Below, piece by piece: positions 42,635-53,600 of a stretch of 64,000 bases of DNA. The position numbers and the translations under genes are program-made. This stretch comes from Closterium sp. Naga37s-1. Its lineage: Eukaryota > Streptophyta > Zygnematophyceae > Desmidiales > Closteriaceae. The stretch spans positions 868,001 to 932,000 of the forward strand of contig CANJKZ010000724.1 of the NCBI GenBank assembly GCA_947471745.1, given 5' to 3'. The notes beneath the pieces were generated by a model that made no database searches, had not been told where the DNA came from, and saw only the letters and a list, made by a program, of their open reading frames with translations. Each line of letters begins with the position of its first letter. The stretch's first letter is position 1.

Positions 42635-44757
42635 CCGACCGCAAAGAAGCCGTCGGCAGAGGCGCCGACCTCAGGGGAGCCGTCGGTAGAGGAGCTGCCG
42701 ACAGGGGAGCAGTTCAACGACGACTCGTCGAGCGACGTTGTGGATGTCATCGGTGCGGCCGGCGGCGATGAAGGGGAGCTGTCGACTGGGGAGCAGTCTG
42801 ACGACAGTGACGTGGTAGAGGTCGCGGTCGAAGAGGCAAAACCGCGACGGTCTGCCCGCTCCAACTTCGGCAAGCCGCCTGAGAAGCTGAGCTACTACGC
42901 TCGTCTGCCGCCGACGGCCTACAACACTCTGCTCGACGACGCGGAGGCCAACATCGATCTGCCCGAGCTCGACCCCGACATGCACGCCGACCCAGAGCAT
43001 CGCTGGGATATCGCCAACATGACGGTGAAGGAGGCGTTGGCGAGCTGGAAGGGCAAGGCGGTGAAGGCCGCCATGGACGAGGAGATCAAGAGTCTCATCT
43101 CTAACGGGACGTGGGAGCTGGTCGAGCGTCCTCGCGGAGTGAACATCATGAAGAATCGTTGGGTACACACGATGAAGTTCCACGTCGACGATACGGTCGC
43201 CCGCGAGAAGGCACGTCTGGTGGTGAAGGGCTTCACGCAGATCTAAGGTGCAGATTACGATGAGACATACGCGCCGGTGGGGAGCTAAGTAACTCTTCGG
43301 ATCTTCCTCAGCATCGTAGCGGTCCTTGACCTGCAACTAATGCAGCTCGACATGAAGAATGCGTTTTTGCAGAGCAAGCTGGATCGCGTCCTCTACATGT
43401 ACCAGCCTGACCACTACAACGACGGAACCGGCCGTGTCTGCAAGCTGCTGAAAAGCTTGTATGGCCTGAAGCAGAGTCCGCTGCTGTGGTACAAGGCGCT
43501 CGATGATGTGCTGATTGGCGCCGAGTGGAAGAAGAGTCAGGTCGATGAGGCGCTCTACTTCAAGGTCGGCGACGACGGAGTGGCGAGCTGGGTGCTCGTC
43601 TAAGTTGACGACCTGCTCGCCGCGAGCACCAGCACTGCGATGCTGAAGGAGCTGAAGGAGCTGTTGGAGGCCGCCTTTGAGCTGCGCGAAATCAGCCCGG
43701 TCGAGAAGTATCTCGGGCTGGAAATCGTGCGCGACCGTCCTGCGCGGAAGCTGTGGCTTCACCAGCAAGTCTACGTCGACAAGCTACGCAAACGTTTCAT
43801 CGACGAGGAGCAGACCGGACGAGTGCCGAAGACGCCGGTCTCCATCGACGCCTACACGGAGCTGATGTTCGACGACGAGGAGTTTCAGTCGCACGAGGAA
43901 GCAGAGTACCGGCAGAAGGCCGGCTCGCTGCAGTTCGCGGCCACCACGATGAGGCCCGACATTGCCTTCGCTTGCAGCAAGCTCGGATCCGGCCTGACAG
44001 TGTGGAGCGACAACCACTGGCGTGAGGTCGATCGCTGTCTGCACTACCTCGCTTAAACTCGTGACGCCGCTCTAGAGTTTGGCGGCGGACCAGAGTCACT
44101 GTGTCTGGTCGGCTATGCAGATGCCGACGACGCTGGTGACAAGCAGAATCGGACGAGCACGGGCGGCTACGCTTTCGTCTTCGGAGGAGCCGCAGTCTCC
44201 TGGGCGAGCCAGCGCATCAAGCCGCAGTCTCCTGGTCGACCGAGTCAGAGTACGTCGCGGCCACGGAAGCTGGCAAGGAGGCTCGCCGTCTCCGCTTCCT
44301 TCTTGCATAATTCCGACTGCTCGACGCAAGGAAGTCGACTGTTCTGCACGTGGACAACCAGCCGGCGATCACTGTCGCAGAGGGCTTGGGGCTCAAGGGC
44401 AACCTCAAGCACATGGAGCGACGCTACGCATGGCTGCAGCATATGGTTAAGCGCGGGAAGATTTCTCTGCAGTACATCCCGACCTCCAAGCAGCCGGCGG
44501 ACTTTCTAACGAAGGCGCTGCATTTTCCGGCTTTCAACCGGTGCTCCGTCGCAATCGGCCAAGTGCGTCTAGCCGACGTGGGCGACAGGGATGACGAGGT
44601 GCAGCAGTAGGTGCCGTGCACTTCTGCATGGCTGGTGCGGTGATCTGCGTGCTATGTGTTGGGTGCACGAAGACGGACTTTTCTCCTTGAATTTTTTCCC
44701 TCTGGGTTCTGGATGGACCTTGTGTGTGGGTGCCCAAGCGTGAGCTGGGAAGGGGAG

Positions 44758-45627
44758 TGCCGAACAGAAAGGCCCCACCCTCGCTTGGGCGCAGCCGATC
44801 TCGCCGTCAACGAGAAGTTCGCGACGGATTGGTCGACGAAATGGGCTTCTGCAGTTCGACGGAAGTTACGGTCGAGCAGGCTCTGCTCGACAGAATCAGG
44901 TCGATGAGCTCTGCGCGACGAGCTCCCGTCGAATAGCGCTGGTCGACGATCCTAGTCGAAGAACTCTGGTCGAAGAGTTCGGATCGAGAAGCTCTGCTCG
45001 GCGAATGCTGTTCGACCGAGCGATGTCGAGCTGATCGGCCGAATTCGCAGAGGCGTGCGAAACTCTGCGGAGGCGTGCGAACTTTCGCCCTGGAGGTTTT
45101 GGCGAAGTTCTACCTGCGGAACGTCATCACGTGGTCGACGGTGCGCACCTGTCAAAACCGGCGACACGTTTTTCTACCTGGCACCTGCGCAATGTACATG
45201 ATGGTGAAACCGTCAACCTGCACCTACTTGGTAGGTGCACACATCTGCGCAGATAGACAACCTGCGACTGCAGATAGTTACCTGTGACTGCAGATATTCA
45301 CCTGCGACTGCAGTGTTGGCAGACCGCGCGCAGTGCAACGCTGGCAGACAACTCTGCTGCAGCGTTGGCACGCCGCTCCTCTGCTGCGCTGGCAGATTTC
45401 GCCCATGCTAGGTGTTGCATGCCATTCTAGTCTTTTTGTTCTGCATGCCTCAATTGTACTATCAACTTTTCAATGCAAGTTCTTCTTTCAACTTCCTTAG
45501 TGAAAACTCTTGCAAACCTTCTCTGTCAACACAGCAAGCAGTAAGAACGCTAGTGCAAGCTACAATCACTCGCACAACCCCGTGCCCTACACCGTAGTCC
45601 ACTCCCGCTGTGTAGTGACTCTCCGCA
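44758..45627 (+). repeat. Copia C 3' LTR
   Basis: 870 bp, TGCCGAACAGAAAGGCCCC...GACTCTCCGCA, directly after the purine tract and before TSD TTACT. Confidence 0.88.
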
Positions 45628-45644
45628 TTACTTACCCGTACGGC

Positions 45645-47011
45645 TGAAGCGGAGGTGAGGCACCATCACGACCAACGACTCTGAATCGGAGGTGAGGCAC
45701 CATCACGACCAACGACTCTGAAGCGGAGGTGAGGCACCATCACGACCAACGACTCTGAAGCGGAGGTGAGGCACCATCACGACCAACGACTCTGAATCGG
45801 AGGTGAGGCACCATCACGACCAACGACTCTGAAACGGAGGTGAGGCACCATCACGACCAACGACTCTGAAAAGGAGGTGAGGCACCATCACGACCAACGA
45901 CTCTGAAGCGGAGGTGAGGCACCATCACGACCAACGACTCTGAAGCGGAGGTGAGGCACCATCACGACCAACGACTCTGAAGCGGAGGTGAGGCACCATC
46001 ACGACCAGCGACTCTGAAGCGGAGGTGAGGCACCATCACGACCAGCGACTCTGAAGCGGAGGTGAGGCATTATCACGTCCAACGACTCTGAATCGGAGGT
46101 GAGGCACCATCACGACCAACGACTCTGAATCGGAGGTGAGGCACCATCACGACCAACGACTCTGAATCGGAGGTGAGGCACCATCACGACCAACGACTCT
46201 GAATCGGAGGTGAGGCACCATCACGACCAACGACTCTGAATCGGAGGTGAGGCACCATCACGACCAACGACTCTGAATCGGAGGTGAGGCACCATCACGA
46301 CCAACGACTCTGAATCGGAGGTGAGGAACCATCACGACCAACGACTCTGAATCGGAGGTGAGGCACCATCACGTCCAAGGACTCTGAATCGGAGGTGAGG
46401 CACCATCACGACCAAGGACTCTGAATCGGAGGTGAGGCACCATCACGACCAACGACTCTGAAACGGAGGTGAGGCACCATCACGACCAACGACTCTGAAA
46501 CGGAGGTGAGGCACCACGACCAACGACTCTGAAACGGAGGTGAGGCACCATCACGACCAACGACTCTGAAACGGAGGTGAGGCACCATCACGACCAACGA
46601 CTCTGAAACGGAGGTGAGGCACCATCACGACCAACGACTCTGAAACGGAGGTGAGGCACCATCACGACCAACGACTCTGAAACGGAGGTGAGGCACCATC
46701 ACGACCAACGACTCTGAAACGGAGGTGAGGCACCATCACGACCAACGACTCTGAAAAGGAGGTGAGGCACCATCACGACCAACGACTCTGAAACGGAGGT
46801 GAGGCACCATCACGACCAACGACTCTGAAACGGAGGTGAGGCACCATCACGACCAACGACTCTGAAGCGGAGGTGAGGCACCATCACGACCAACGACTCT
46901 GAAGCGGAGGTGAGGCACCATCACGACCAACGACTCTGAAGCGGAGGTGAGGCACCATCACGACCAACGACTCTGAAGCGGAGGTGAGGCACCATCACGA
47001 CCAACGACTCT
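45645..47011 (+). repeat. Satellite 2 (37-bp monomers, about 37 copies)
   Basis: Head-to-tail monomers with GGAGGTGAGGCACCATCACG followed by ACCAACGACTCTGAA and one or two variable bases (GC, TC, AC or AA). Copies are very uniform, usually with 0-2 changes. Variants are grouped: GC-type at both ends, TC-type in the left-middle and AC-type in the right-middle, a sign of local amplification. It is fully tandem with no spacers. Adjacent satellite 1 sequence ends about 45644. Confidence 0.95.
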
Positions 47012-47540
47012 GGTGATTAGATTTGGGTCTGGTTGGGATGTGGGTGGGGCGAACACCTGTTCGGTTCGTGTGGCGAACCGAACACATAATTTGTTTTTGC
47101 CTAAAGTGTTCGGGGTGAACACGTTCGTATTCGCCTAAACATGTTCGTGTTCGGTTTGTCGCAGCTAGCCGAGCCGCGCCGAATACAAACATGTTCGTGT
47201 TCGCGACAAACACAAATGTGTTCGTCGGAAAAGTCCCTCGATCCTTTGTTTAGGTGAACGGAACATACTGGTCGAACTCATTCCTAAGCTCGACTTTTGC
47301 CTAACCCGCCTCCCACAGCCTAAAGTTTAAGCTCCAGCAACAATGGTACCTAGACTCTAATGGAATATTTAGTGGTATCAAAATATACTCTTCGGGGTTT
47401 CATTTCCTCCACTCCCAAACGTCCACCAGGTATAGCCACACCACCCTTGACGCCAAAATCCACCATCCCTACACCCTGTGACTACAATTAAGGCTGCCTA
47501 CAGGCGAACATGTTCGTGCTCGGGGCAAACACCTTGGTGT
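47012..47540. other. Spacer dense in TGTTCG/CGAACA half-sites
   Basis: No coding similarity. It carries repeated palindromic segments such as AACATGTTCGTGTTCG (near 47147 and 47191), GAACACGTTCG (near 47116) and GCGAACATGTTCGTGCTCGG (near 47507). It could be an MITE-like insertion, or the remains of an element end between satellite 2 and gypsy B. Confidence 0.5.
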
Positions 47541-49872
47541 TCGCCTTTTTTTGCAAACACCGAAGACCCTCTTGGAAGTTGGGAAGATTGGGATTCAGAA
47601 GGCGAAAGTAGAGGTGCTGGACCGAGTGGCTACGCCAAAGGACAGGACCTCGTTGCGGGCGCTGCTGGGGTTCCTGAATTACTACCGTAAGTTTGTGCCG
47701 AACTTCAGTAGCCGAGCCACTGCGCTGAACCAGCTGCTTAGGGAGGACAAGCATGGGAATGGGGGCCGGACCAGGAGAGGGCTGTGCAGGACCTGATGGG
47801 AGCGGTGAAGAATGGGGCAGTGCTGGAACTGCCAAGAGCGGATCTGCCATTCACGCTGTACACAGACTGGAGCAGCGCAGGCGTGGGAGCGGTACTGGCA
47901 CAGATGAAAGGGGAGGTGGAGAAGGTGGTGGCCTTCGCGAGCCGCAGCTGCAACGCGGCCGAAGCCAACTACTCGTCGTACGAAGGGGAGGGCTTGGCGG
48001 TGGTGTGGGCGGTAAAGCACTTCCGGGTCTATCTGCAGGGCAGGAAGTTCACCCTGGTAACTGACCACCAGCCGCTACTGTGGTTAATGCAGACTCCGGA
48101 TCTCACGGGGCGGAACGCCAGATGCGCAATGAAGCTGCAAGAATATGACTTCGAGATTAAGCACCGGCCTGGAAAAACTATGCAGCACGTAGATGGCCTA
48201 TCGAGGAACCCACCAGACGTGCAACTGTCAGCCTGCCTCATGGCGATGGCGAAGGAAGCGGACAGGGGGCAGGCGTGGGGGGAGAAGAAAAGGGGCCCTG
48301 CGGATATTTGGGAGGACCAGGAAGCCCTGGCATGGATTCAGGGGGCAACCACAGAGGAGGGGGCAGTGCCGGCGAGAGTGCGGGCAAGGGGGGAGCACTA
48401 TCGCTGGTTCAAGGGGCAGGTGCAGCTGAGAACGGGGGAGGGGTGGAAGCACGTCCCACCACCGGGCGAGTGGGAGGGCATCACAAGCGAGGTGCACACG
48501 AAGCTAGGGCATTACGGACCCCTACGAACGCAGCAGCTGGTGCAGACGGGGTGGTGGTGGGCAGGCATGCGACAGCAGATCAAGGAGTGGGTATGGAAGT
48601 GCGAGGCCTGCTGCAGGAACAGAGACGTGCTGTAGAGAGAGAAGACAGAGCTGCAACCGCTACCCATAGTGATCCTGGGTTACTGATGGTCCCTGGACAT
48701 CGCGGGAGAGCTGCCGGTCACCACGAAGGGACGGAGGTATATCCTCTTGATGGTGGAGCACGTTAGCAAGTGGGCGGAAGCAAAGCCACTGGTTCATAAG
48801 ACAGCGGAGGTGGTGGCCGAGGCGTTCGAGGAGATGGTGGTTACACGGCTGGGGGCATGCGGAGAAGTACTGACGGACCAAGGCACTGAGTTCGAAGGGG
48901 CGTTCGACCAGCTGTTAAAGGCCAGCGGCATCAGGCACCGCTCTACGTCACGATATCATCCGCAGAGCGAAGGGCTGACGGAGCGACTGGTGCAGACGGT
49001 GAAATGGGGATTGCGGGCCTATGGGGAAGAGCATAAGAGGGACTGCGACAGGAAGCTCTGCTGGGTGATGGCAGGGTACCGTTTCAGCAAGCAGGCAGCA
49101 CTGAAAGACGTGTCACCCTACTATCTGCTGTTTGGCAAGGAGCCCGTGATACCAGTAGGTGCCCCAAGGCTACTCCTGGATGTGGTGACCACCGGCTTAG
49201 CAGAAAAATGGGTGGCAGTGGCGGATGCACGGGCGGCGTATCTGAGGCATCTGCTGCCGGCAGCACTGGAGAACCTCCACGTCGCACAGCTGCGGGACAT
49301 AGAGAGGTATAAGCAGAGGCAGGAGGCGAATGGAAAAGGGGCAGTGGCGGGAGTGCGAGAGGAAGAAGAAGTGTACATCAGGAGGCAGCGCAAGCACACG
49401 TTGGACGTGGGCCTCTCACAGCAGCGATGGACCGTGAAGGAGGTGCGGCCGTCGGGGGTCATAGTCCTGGAGGATGGAAAGGGAAAGCGGGTGGCGGACC
49501 ATGTCACTAATGTGGCCAGGATTCGTACCGAGAAGGACAAGGGAGGACCACAGGGTCCCATGACGCGCGAGAGGACGGCAGCAATGCGCCATGGGAGGGG
49601 GCAGGAAGGGTCCGAGCAGAGGGATAGCAAAGGCAAAGGCAAAGAGAAGGTGGGGTAGAGGCAAGAAGGGGGAATTCCCGGGAGTGGGCAAGGCGTGGGA
49701 TATCAGACAAGAAGATGTCACTTGAGAGGATCACCAGAGGTTATGAAGAGGCAGACCTGCTGGGGAAGAGGGTGAGGTGCACGGGAGAGAGGAAGGGCTG
49801 GCAGAGTAAGGGGAAGGTCAGAGCAGTAGCGGCAAGGAGAGGACCTACGGGGTAAGGGGGCAGGTTTCCGAC
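47540..49872 (+). mobile_element. Ty3/gypsy element B: RT end, RNase H, integrase, tail
   Basis: Parts in order. The RT end is about 47560-47760 (LRALLGFLNYYRKFVPNFS). RNase H is about 47784-48220 (PFTLYTDWSSAGVGAVLAQ, YEGEGLAVVWAVKHFRVYL, TDHQPLLWLM, FEIKHRPGKTMQHVDGLSRN). The integrase zinc-binding region is about 48490-48640 (HYGPLRTQQL, CEACCRNR). The integrase core is about 48740-49080 (HVSKWAEAKPL, LTDQGTEFEGAFDQLL, YHPQSEGLTERLVQT). The C-terminal region is about 49380-49655 (LSQQRWTVKEVRPSG, then a basic Lys/Gly end). RT-RH-IN order is Ty3/gypsy. The left part of the element (LTR, gag, protease, most RT) is not present. Few lesions; the best-preserved gypsy copy here. Tail module T is 49606-49872. 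Confidence 0.88.
49606..49872 (+). repeat. Gypsy B tail module T
   Basis: About 267 bp from AGGAAGGGTCCGAGCAGAGG to TTTCCGAC, overlapping the integrase C-terminus. Repeated at 50417-50688 with few changes. Confidence 0.85.
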
Positions 49873-50416
49873 AGCCGTCAAAATTTTGAGGTTAACACCT
49901 AAGGAATGCTGACAGAGGGTGTAGCGAGAGGTTGGAAGGAGCATTGTACATTTGTAAATAAGCGAAGCACTCGCTATCGGGGAACAGTAACGGCAGTGGT
50001 GAGGCAGGGCGGGGCACTCGGCAGTGTGGAGGGCACCGAGAGTTTCAAGGACCTACTGGGCGGCGGGCTGAGCTGGAAGGAGGTGTGCTGGCAAGGTTGG
50101 CAGCGAGATGACGTGTCTGTGGTGTGAGACGGAATTGTGTGTGGTGTGCATGCGTATGCTTTGTTTCTTTTGCAGACACCGAGTCCAGGAGGAGCTGGAA
50201 GACTGGGGAACCAGCTGGAGGCAGGCAGAAGCACATGATGGATGGCTAGCTAGGTAGCAACAATTGTTAGCCTTGCCTAGCTAGGGTTTCAGATAGGAAG
50301 CTTATGGGGGAATCCTGGGACATGGAACTGCCACTGCGTGTTTGTTTTCGTGAATTACTGCAATTTCTTCCAAGATAAGCAGTTTGCAACGGAGCCATAG
50401 CCGCAATCAGGATGAG
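49873..50416 (+). repeat. LTR-like segment X of gypsy B
   Basis: About 544 bp between the T copies. It starts AGCCGTCAAAATTTTGAGG and contains CATTGTACATTTGTAAATAA, matching CATATAGTGTACATTCTGTAAATA in gypsy A. Probably the 3' LTR, but the ends are not defined by TG...CA. Confidence 0.5.
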
Positions 50417-50688
50417 TTAGGAAGGGTCCGAGCAGAGGGATAGCAAAGGAAAAGGCAAAGAGAAGGTGGGGTAGAGGCAAGAAGGGGGAATTCCCGGGAG
50501 TGGGCAAGGCGTGGGATATCAGATAAGAAGAAGTCATTTGAGAGGATCACCAGAGGTTATGAAGAGGCAGACCTGCTGGGGAAGAGGGTGAGGTGCACGG
50601 GAGAGAGGAAGGGCTGGCAGAGTAAGGGGAAGGTCAGAGCATTAGCGGCAGAGAGAGGACCTACGGGGTAAGGGGGCAGGTTTCCGAC
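50417..50688 (+). repeat. Gypsy B tail module T'
   Basis: Second T copy, ending at the same TTTCCGAC. It is fused directly to satellite 1 (ATGACGCACTTACTC) at 50689. Confidence 0.85.
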
Positions 50689-53600
50689 ATGACGCACTTA
50701 CTCAGTGTACCAACCATATAGATATGTGACTCACTTACTCTTTGTACAAACCATTTAAGTATCTGACGCACATACTCATAGTACCAACAATATGGGTAAG
50801 TGACGCACCTACTCTTTGTACAAACCATATGGTATGTGACGCACCTACTCTTTGTACCAACCATATAGGTAAGTAACGCACTTACTTATTGTACCAACCA
50901 AATGAGCAAGAAACGCACATACTCTTTGTACCAACCATATGGTAAGTAACACACTAATCCAGTATACCAACCATATGGGTATATGACGCACTTACTCTTT
51001 GTACTAGTAAGTAACGCACTAATCCAATATAACAACCATATGGGTAAGTGACTCATTTACTCAGTCTTCCAACCATACAAGTAAGTGACGCACTTACTCT
51101 TTGTACCAACCATATGGGTAAGTGACGCACTTTCTCAGTGTACCAACCATATGGGTAACGCACTTACTCATAGTACCAACAAATAGGTAAGAGACGCACA
51201 TACTATTTGTACAAACCATATGGGTAAGTGACGCACTTACGCATAGTACCAACCAAATAGGTAAGATACGCACACACTCTTTGTACCAACCATATGGGTA
51301 AGTGACGCACTTATTCACTGTACCAACCAAATCGGTACGAGACGTTCATACTCTTTGTACCAAATATATGGGTAATTGACGCACATACTCATATTACCAA
51401 CCATATTACCCAAGGGTACCAACCATATAGAAAAGTGTTGCACATAATCTTTGTTCAAAACATATGGGAAAGTGACGCACTTACTGATAGTACCAACCAA
51501 ATGGGTAAGACACGCATTTACTCTTTGTACCAACCATATGAGTATCTGACGCACATACTTACTCTTTGTACCAACCATATGGGTATCTGACGCACATACT
51601 CATAGTACCAACCATATTGGTAAGTGATGCAGATACTATTTGTACCAACCATATGGGAAAGTGACGCACTTACTCTTTGTACCAGCCATATGGGTAAGTG
51701 ATGCACTTACTCAGAGTACCAACCATATAGATAAGTGACGCACTTACTCTTTGTACCAACCATATAGGTAAGTGACGCACTTACTCATAGTACCAACCAA
51801 ATGGGTAAGAGACGCACGTACTCTTTGTACCAGCCAGGTGGGTAAGTGACGCACTTCCCCAGTGTACCAACCATATAGATAAGTGACGCACTTACTCTTT
51901 GTACCAACCAAATGGGTAAGAGACGCACATACTCTTTGTACCAACCATATGAGAAAGTGACGCACATACTCTTTGTACCAACCCTATAGGTAAGTGTCGC
52001 ACTTACTCTTTGTACCAACCAAATGGGTATCTGACGCCATGACTCATAGTACCAACCATATGGGTTAGTGACGCACTTACCCTTTGTACCAACCATGTGG
52101 GTAAGTGACGCACTTACTCATAGTTCAAGCCAAATAGGTAAGAGAAGCACACACTCTTTGTACCAACCATATGGGTAAGTGACGCTCGTATTCATTGTAC
52201 CAACTAGATCCGTAAATAACGAACTTACCCATTGTACCAACCAAACTGGTAAATACGCAGTTACTCTTTGTGCCAACCATATGGGTATATGACGCACTTA
52301 CTCATTGTACCAACCACATGGGTAAGAGACGCACATACTCTTTGTACGAACCATATGGGTAAATGACGCACATACCCAGTGTACCAACCATATAGATAAG
52401 TGACGCACCTATTATTTGTACCAACCATATGGGTATCTGACGCACATACTCATAGTACCGACCAGATTGGTAAGTGACGCACATACTCGTTGTACCAACC
52501 ATATGGGTAAGTGACACGCTTACTCTTTGTACCAACCATATGGGTAAGTGACACACATACTCATTGTACCAACCAATTGGGTAAGAGACGCACATACTCT
52601 TTGTACCAACCATATGGGAAAGTGACGCACATACTCAATGTACCAACCAAATGGGTAAGTGACGCACATACTCTTTGTACCAATCATATAGGTAAGTGAC
52701 GCATTTACTCTTTGTACCAACCAAATGGGTAAGTGACGCCCTTACTCATAGTACCAACCGTATGGGTAAGTGACGCACTTACTCATAGTACCAACCAAAT
52801 AGGTAAGAGAAGCAGATACTCTTTGTACCAACCATATGGGTATCTGACGCACATACTTACTCTTTGTACCAACCATATGGGTATCTGACGCACATACTCA
52901 TAGTACCAACCATATTGGTAAGTGATGCAGATACTATTTGTACCAACCATATGAGAAAGTGACGCACTTACTCTTTGTACCAGCCATATGGGTAAGTGAT
53001 GCACTTACTCAGAGTACCAACCATATAGATAAGTGACGCACTTACTCTTTGTACCAACCATATAGGTAAGTGACGCACTTACTCATAGTACCAACCAAAT
53101 GGGTAAGAGACGCACGTACTCTTTGTAGCAGCCAGGTGGGTAAGTGACGCACTTCCCCAGTGTACCAACCATATAGATAAGTGACGCACTTACTCTTTGT
53201 ACCAACCAAATGGGTAAGAGACGCACATACTCTTTGTACCAACCATATGAGAAAGTGACGCACATACTCTTTGTACCAACCCTATAGGTAAGTGTCGCAC
53301 TTACTCTTTGTACCAACCAAATGGGTATCTGACGCCATAACTCATAGTACCAACCATATGGGTTAGTGACGCACTTACCCTTTGTACCAACCATGTGGGT
53401 TAGTGACGCACTAACTCATAGTTCAAGCCAAATAGGTAAGAAAAGCACACACTCTTTGTACCAACCATATGGGTAAGTGACGCTCTTATTCATTGTACCA
53501 ACTAGATCCGTAAATAACGAACTTACCCATTGTACCAACCAAACTGGTAAATACGCAGTTACTCTTTGTGCCAACCATATGGGTATGTGACGCACTTACT

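Larger units (their letters stand above)
37949..45627 (+). mobile_element. Copia C: Ty1/copia element with long LTRs and a tRNA-Phe primer site, containing a SINE cluster and element E
   Basis: TSD TTACT on both sides. The 5' LTR is 37949-38768 and the 3' LTR 44758-45627. The PBS at 38769-38786 matches tRNA-Phe. Integrase is about 39226-40215: VWVRPIAKKSDV, LRSDRGGEFLGRTF, TPQQNGMAEREMRTV, ARVWGCMVQF. Element E follows at 40221-42634. The linker and RT resume about 42640-43600 (RRSARSNFGKPP, MDEEIKSLISNGTWELV, MQLDMKNAFLQSKL, SLYGLKQSPLLWYKAL). RNase H is about 44100-44560 (VLHVDNQPAITVAEGLG, SKQPADFLTKAL). The purine tract GGGAAGGGGAG is at 44747-44757. Gag and protease are not seen in this copy. 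Broken, several lesions. The two LTRs are about 93 percent alike by eye, so it is older than copia-2 and copia-3. Confidence 0.88.

Noticed and set aside
45645-47011. CRISPR-like array
   Set aside because: The 37-bp units are contiguous without spacers, in a eukaryotic setting. This is a satellite.
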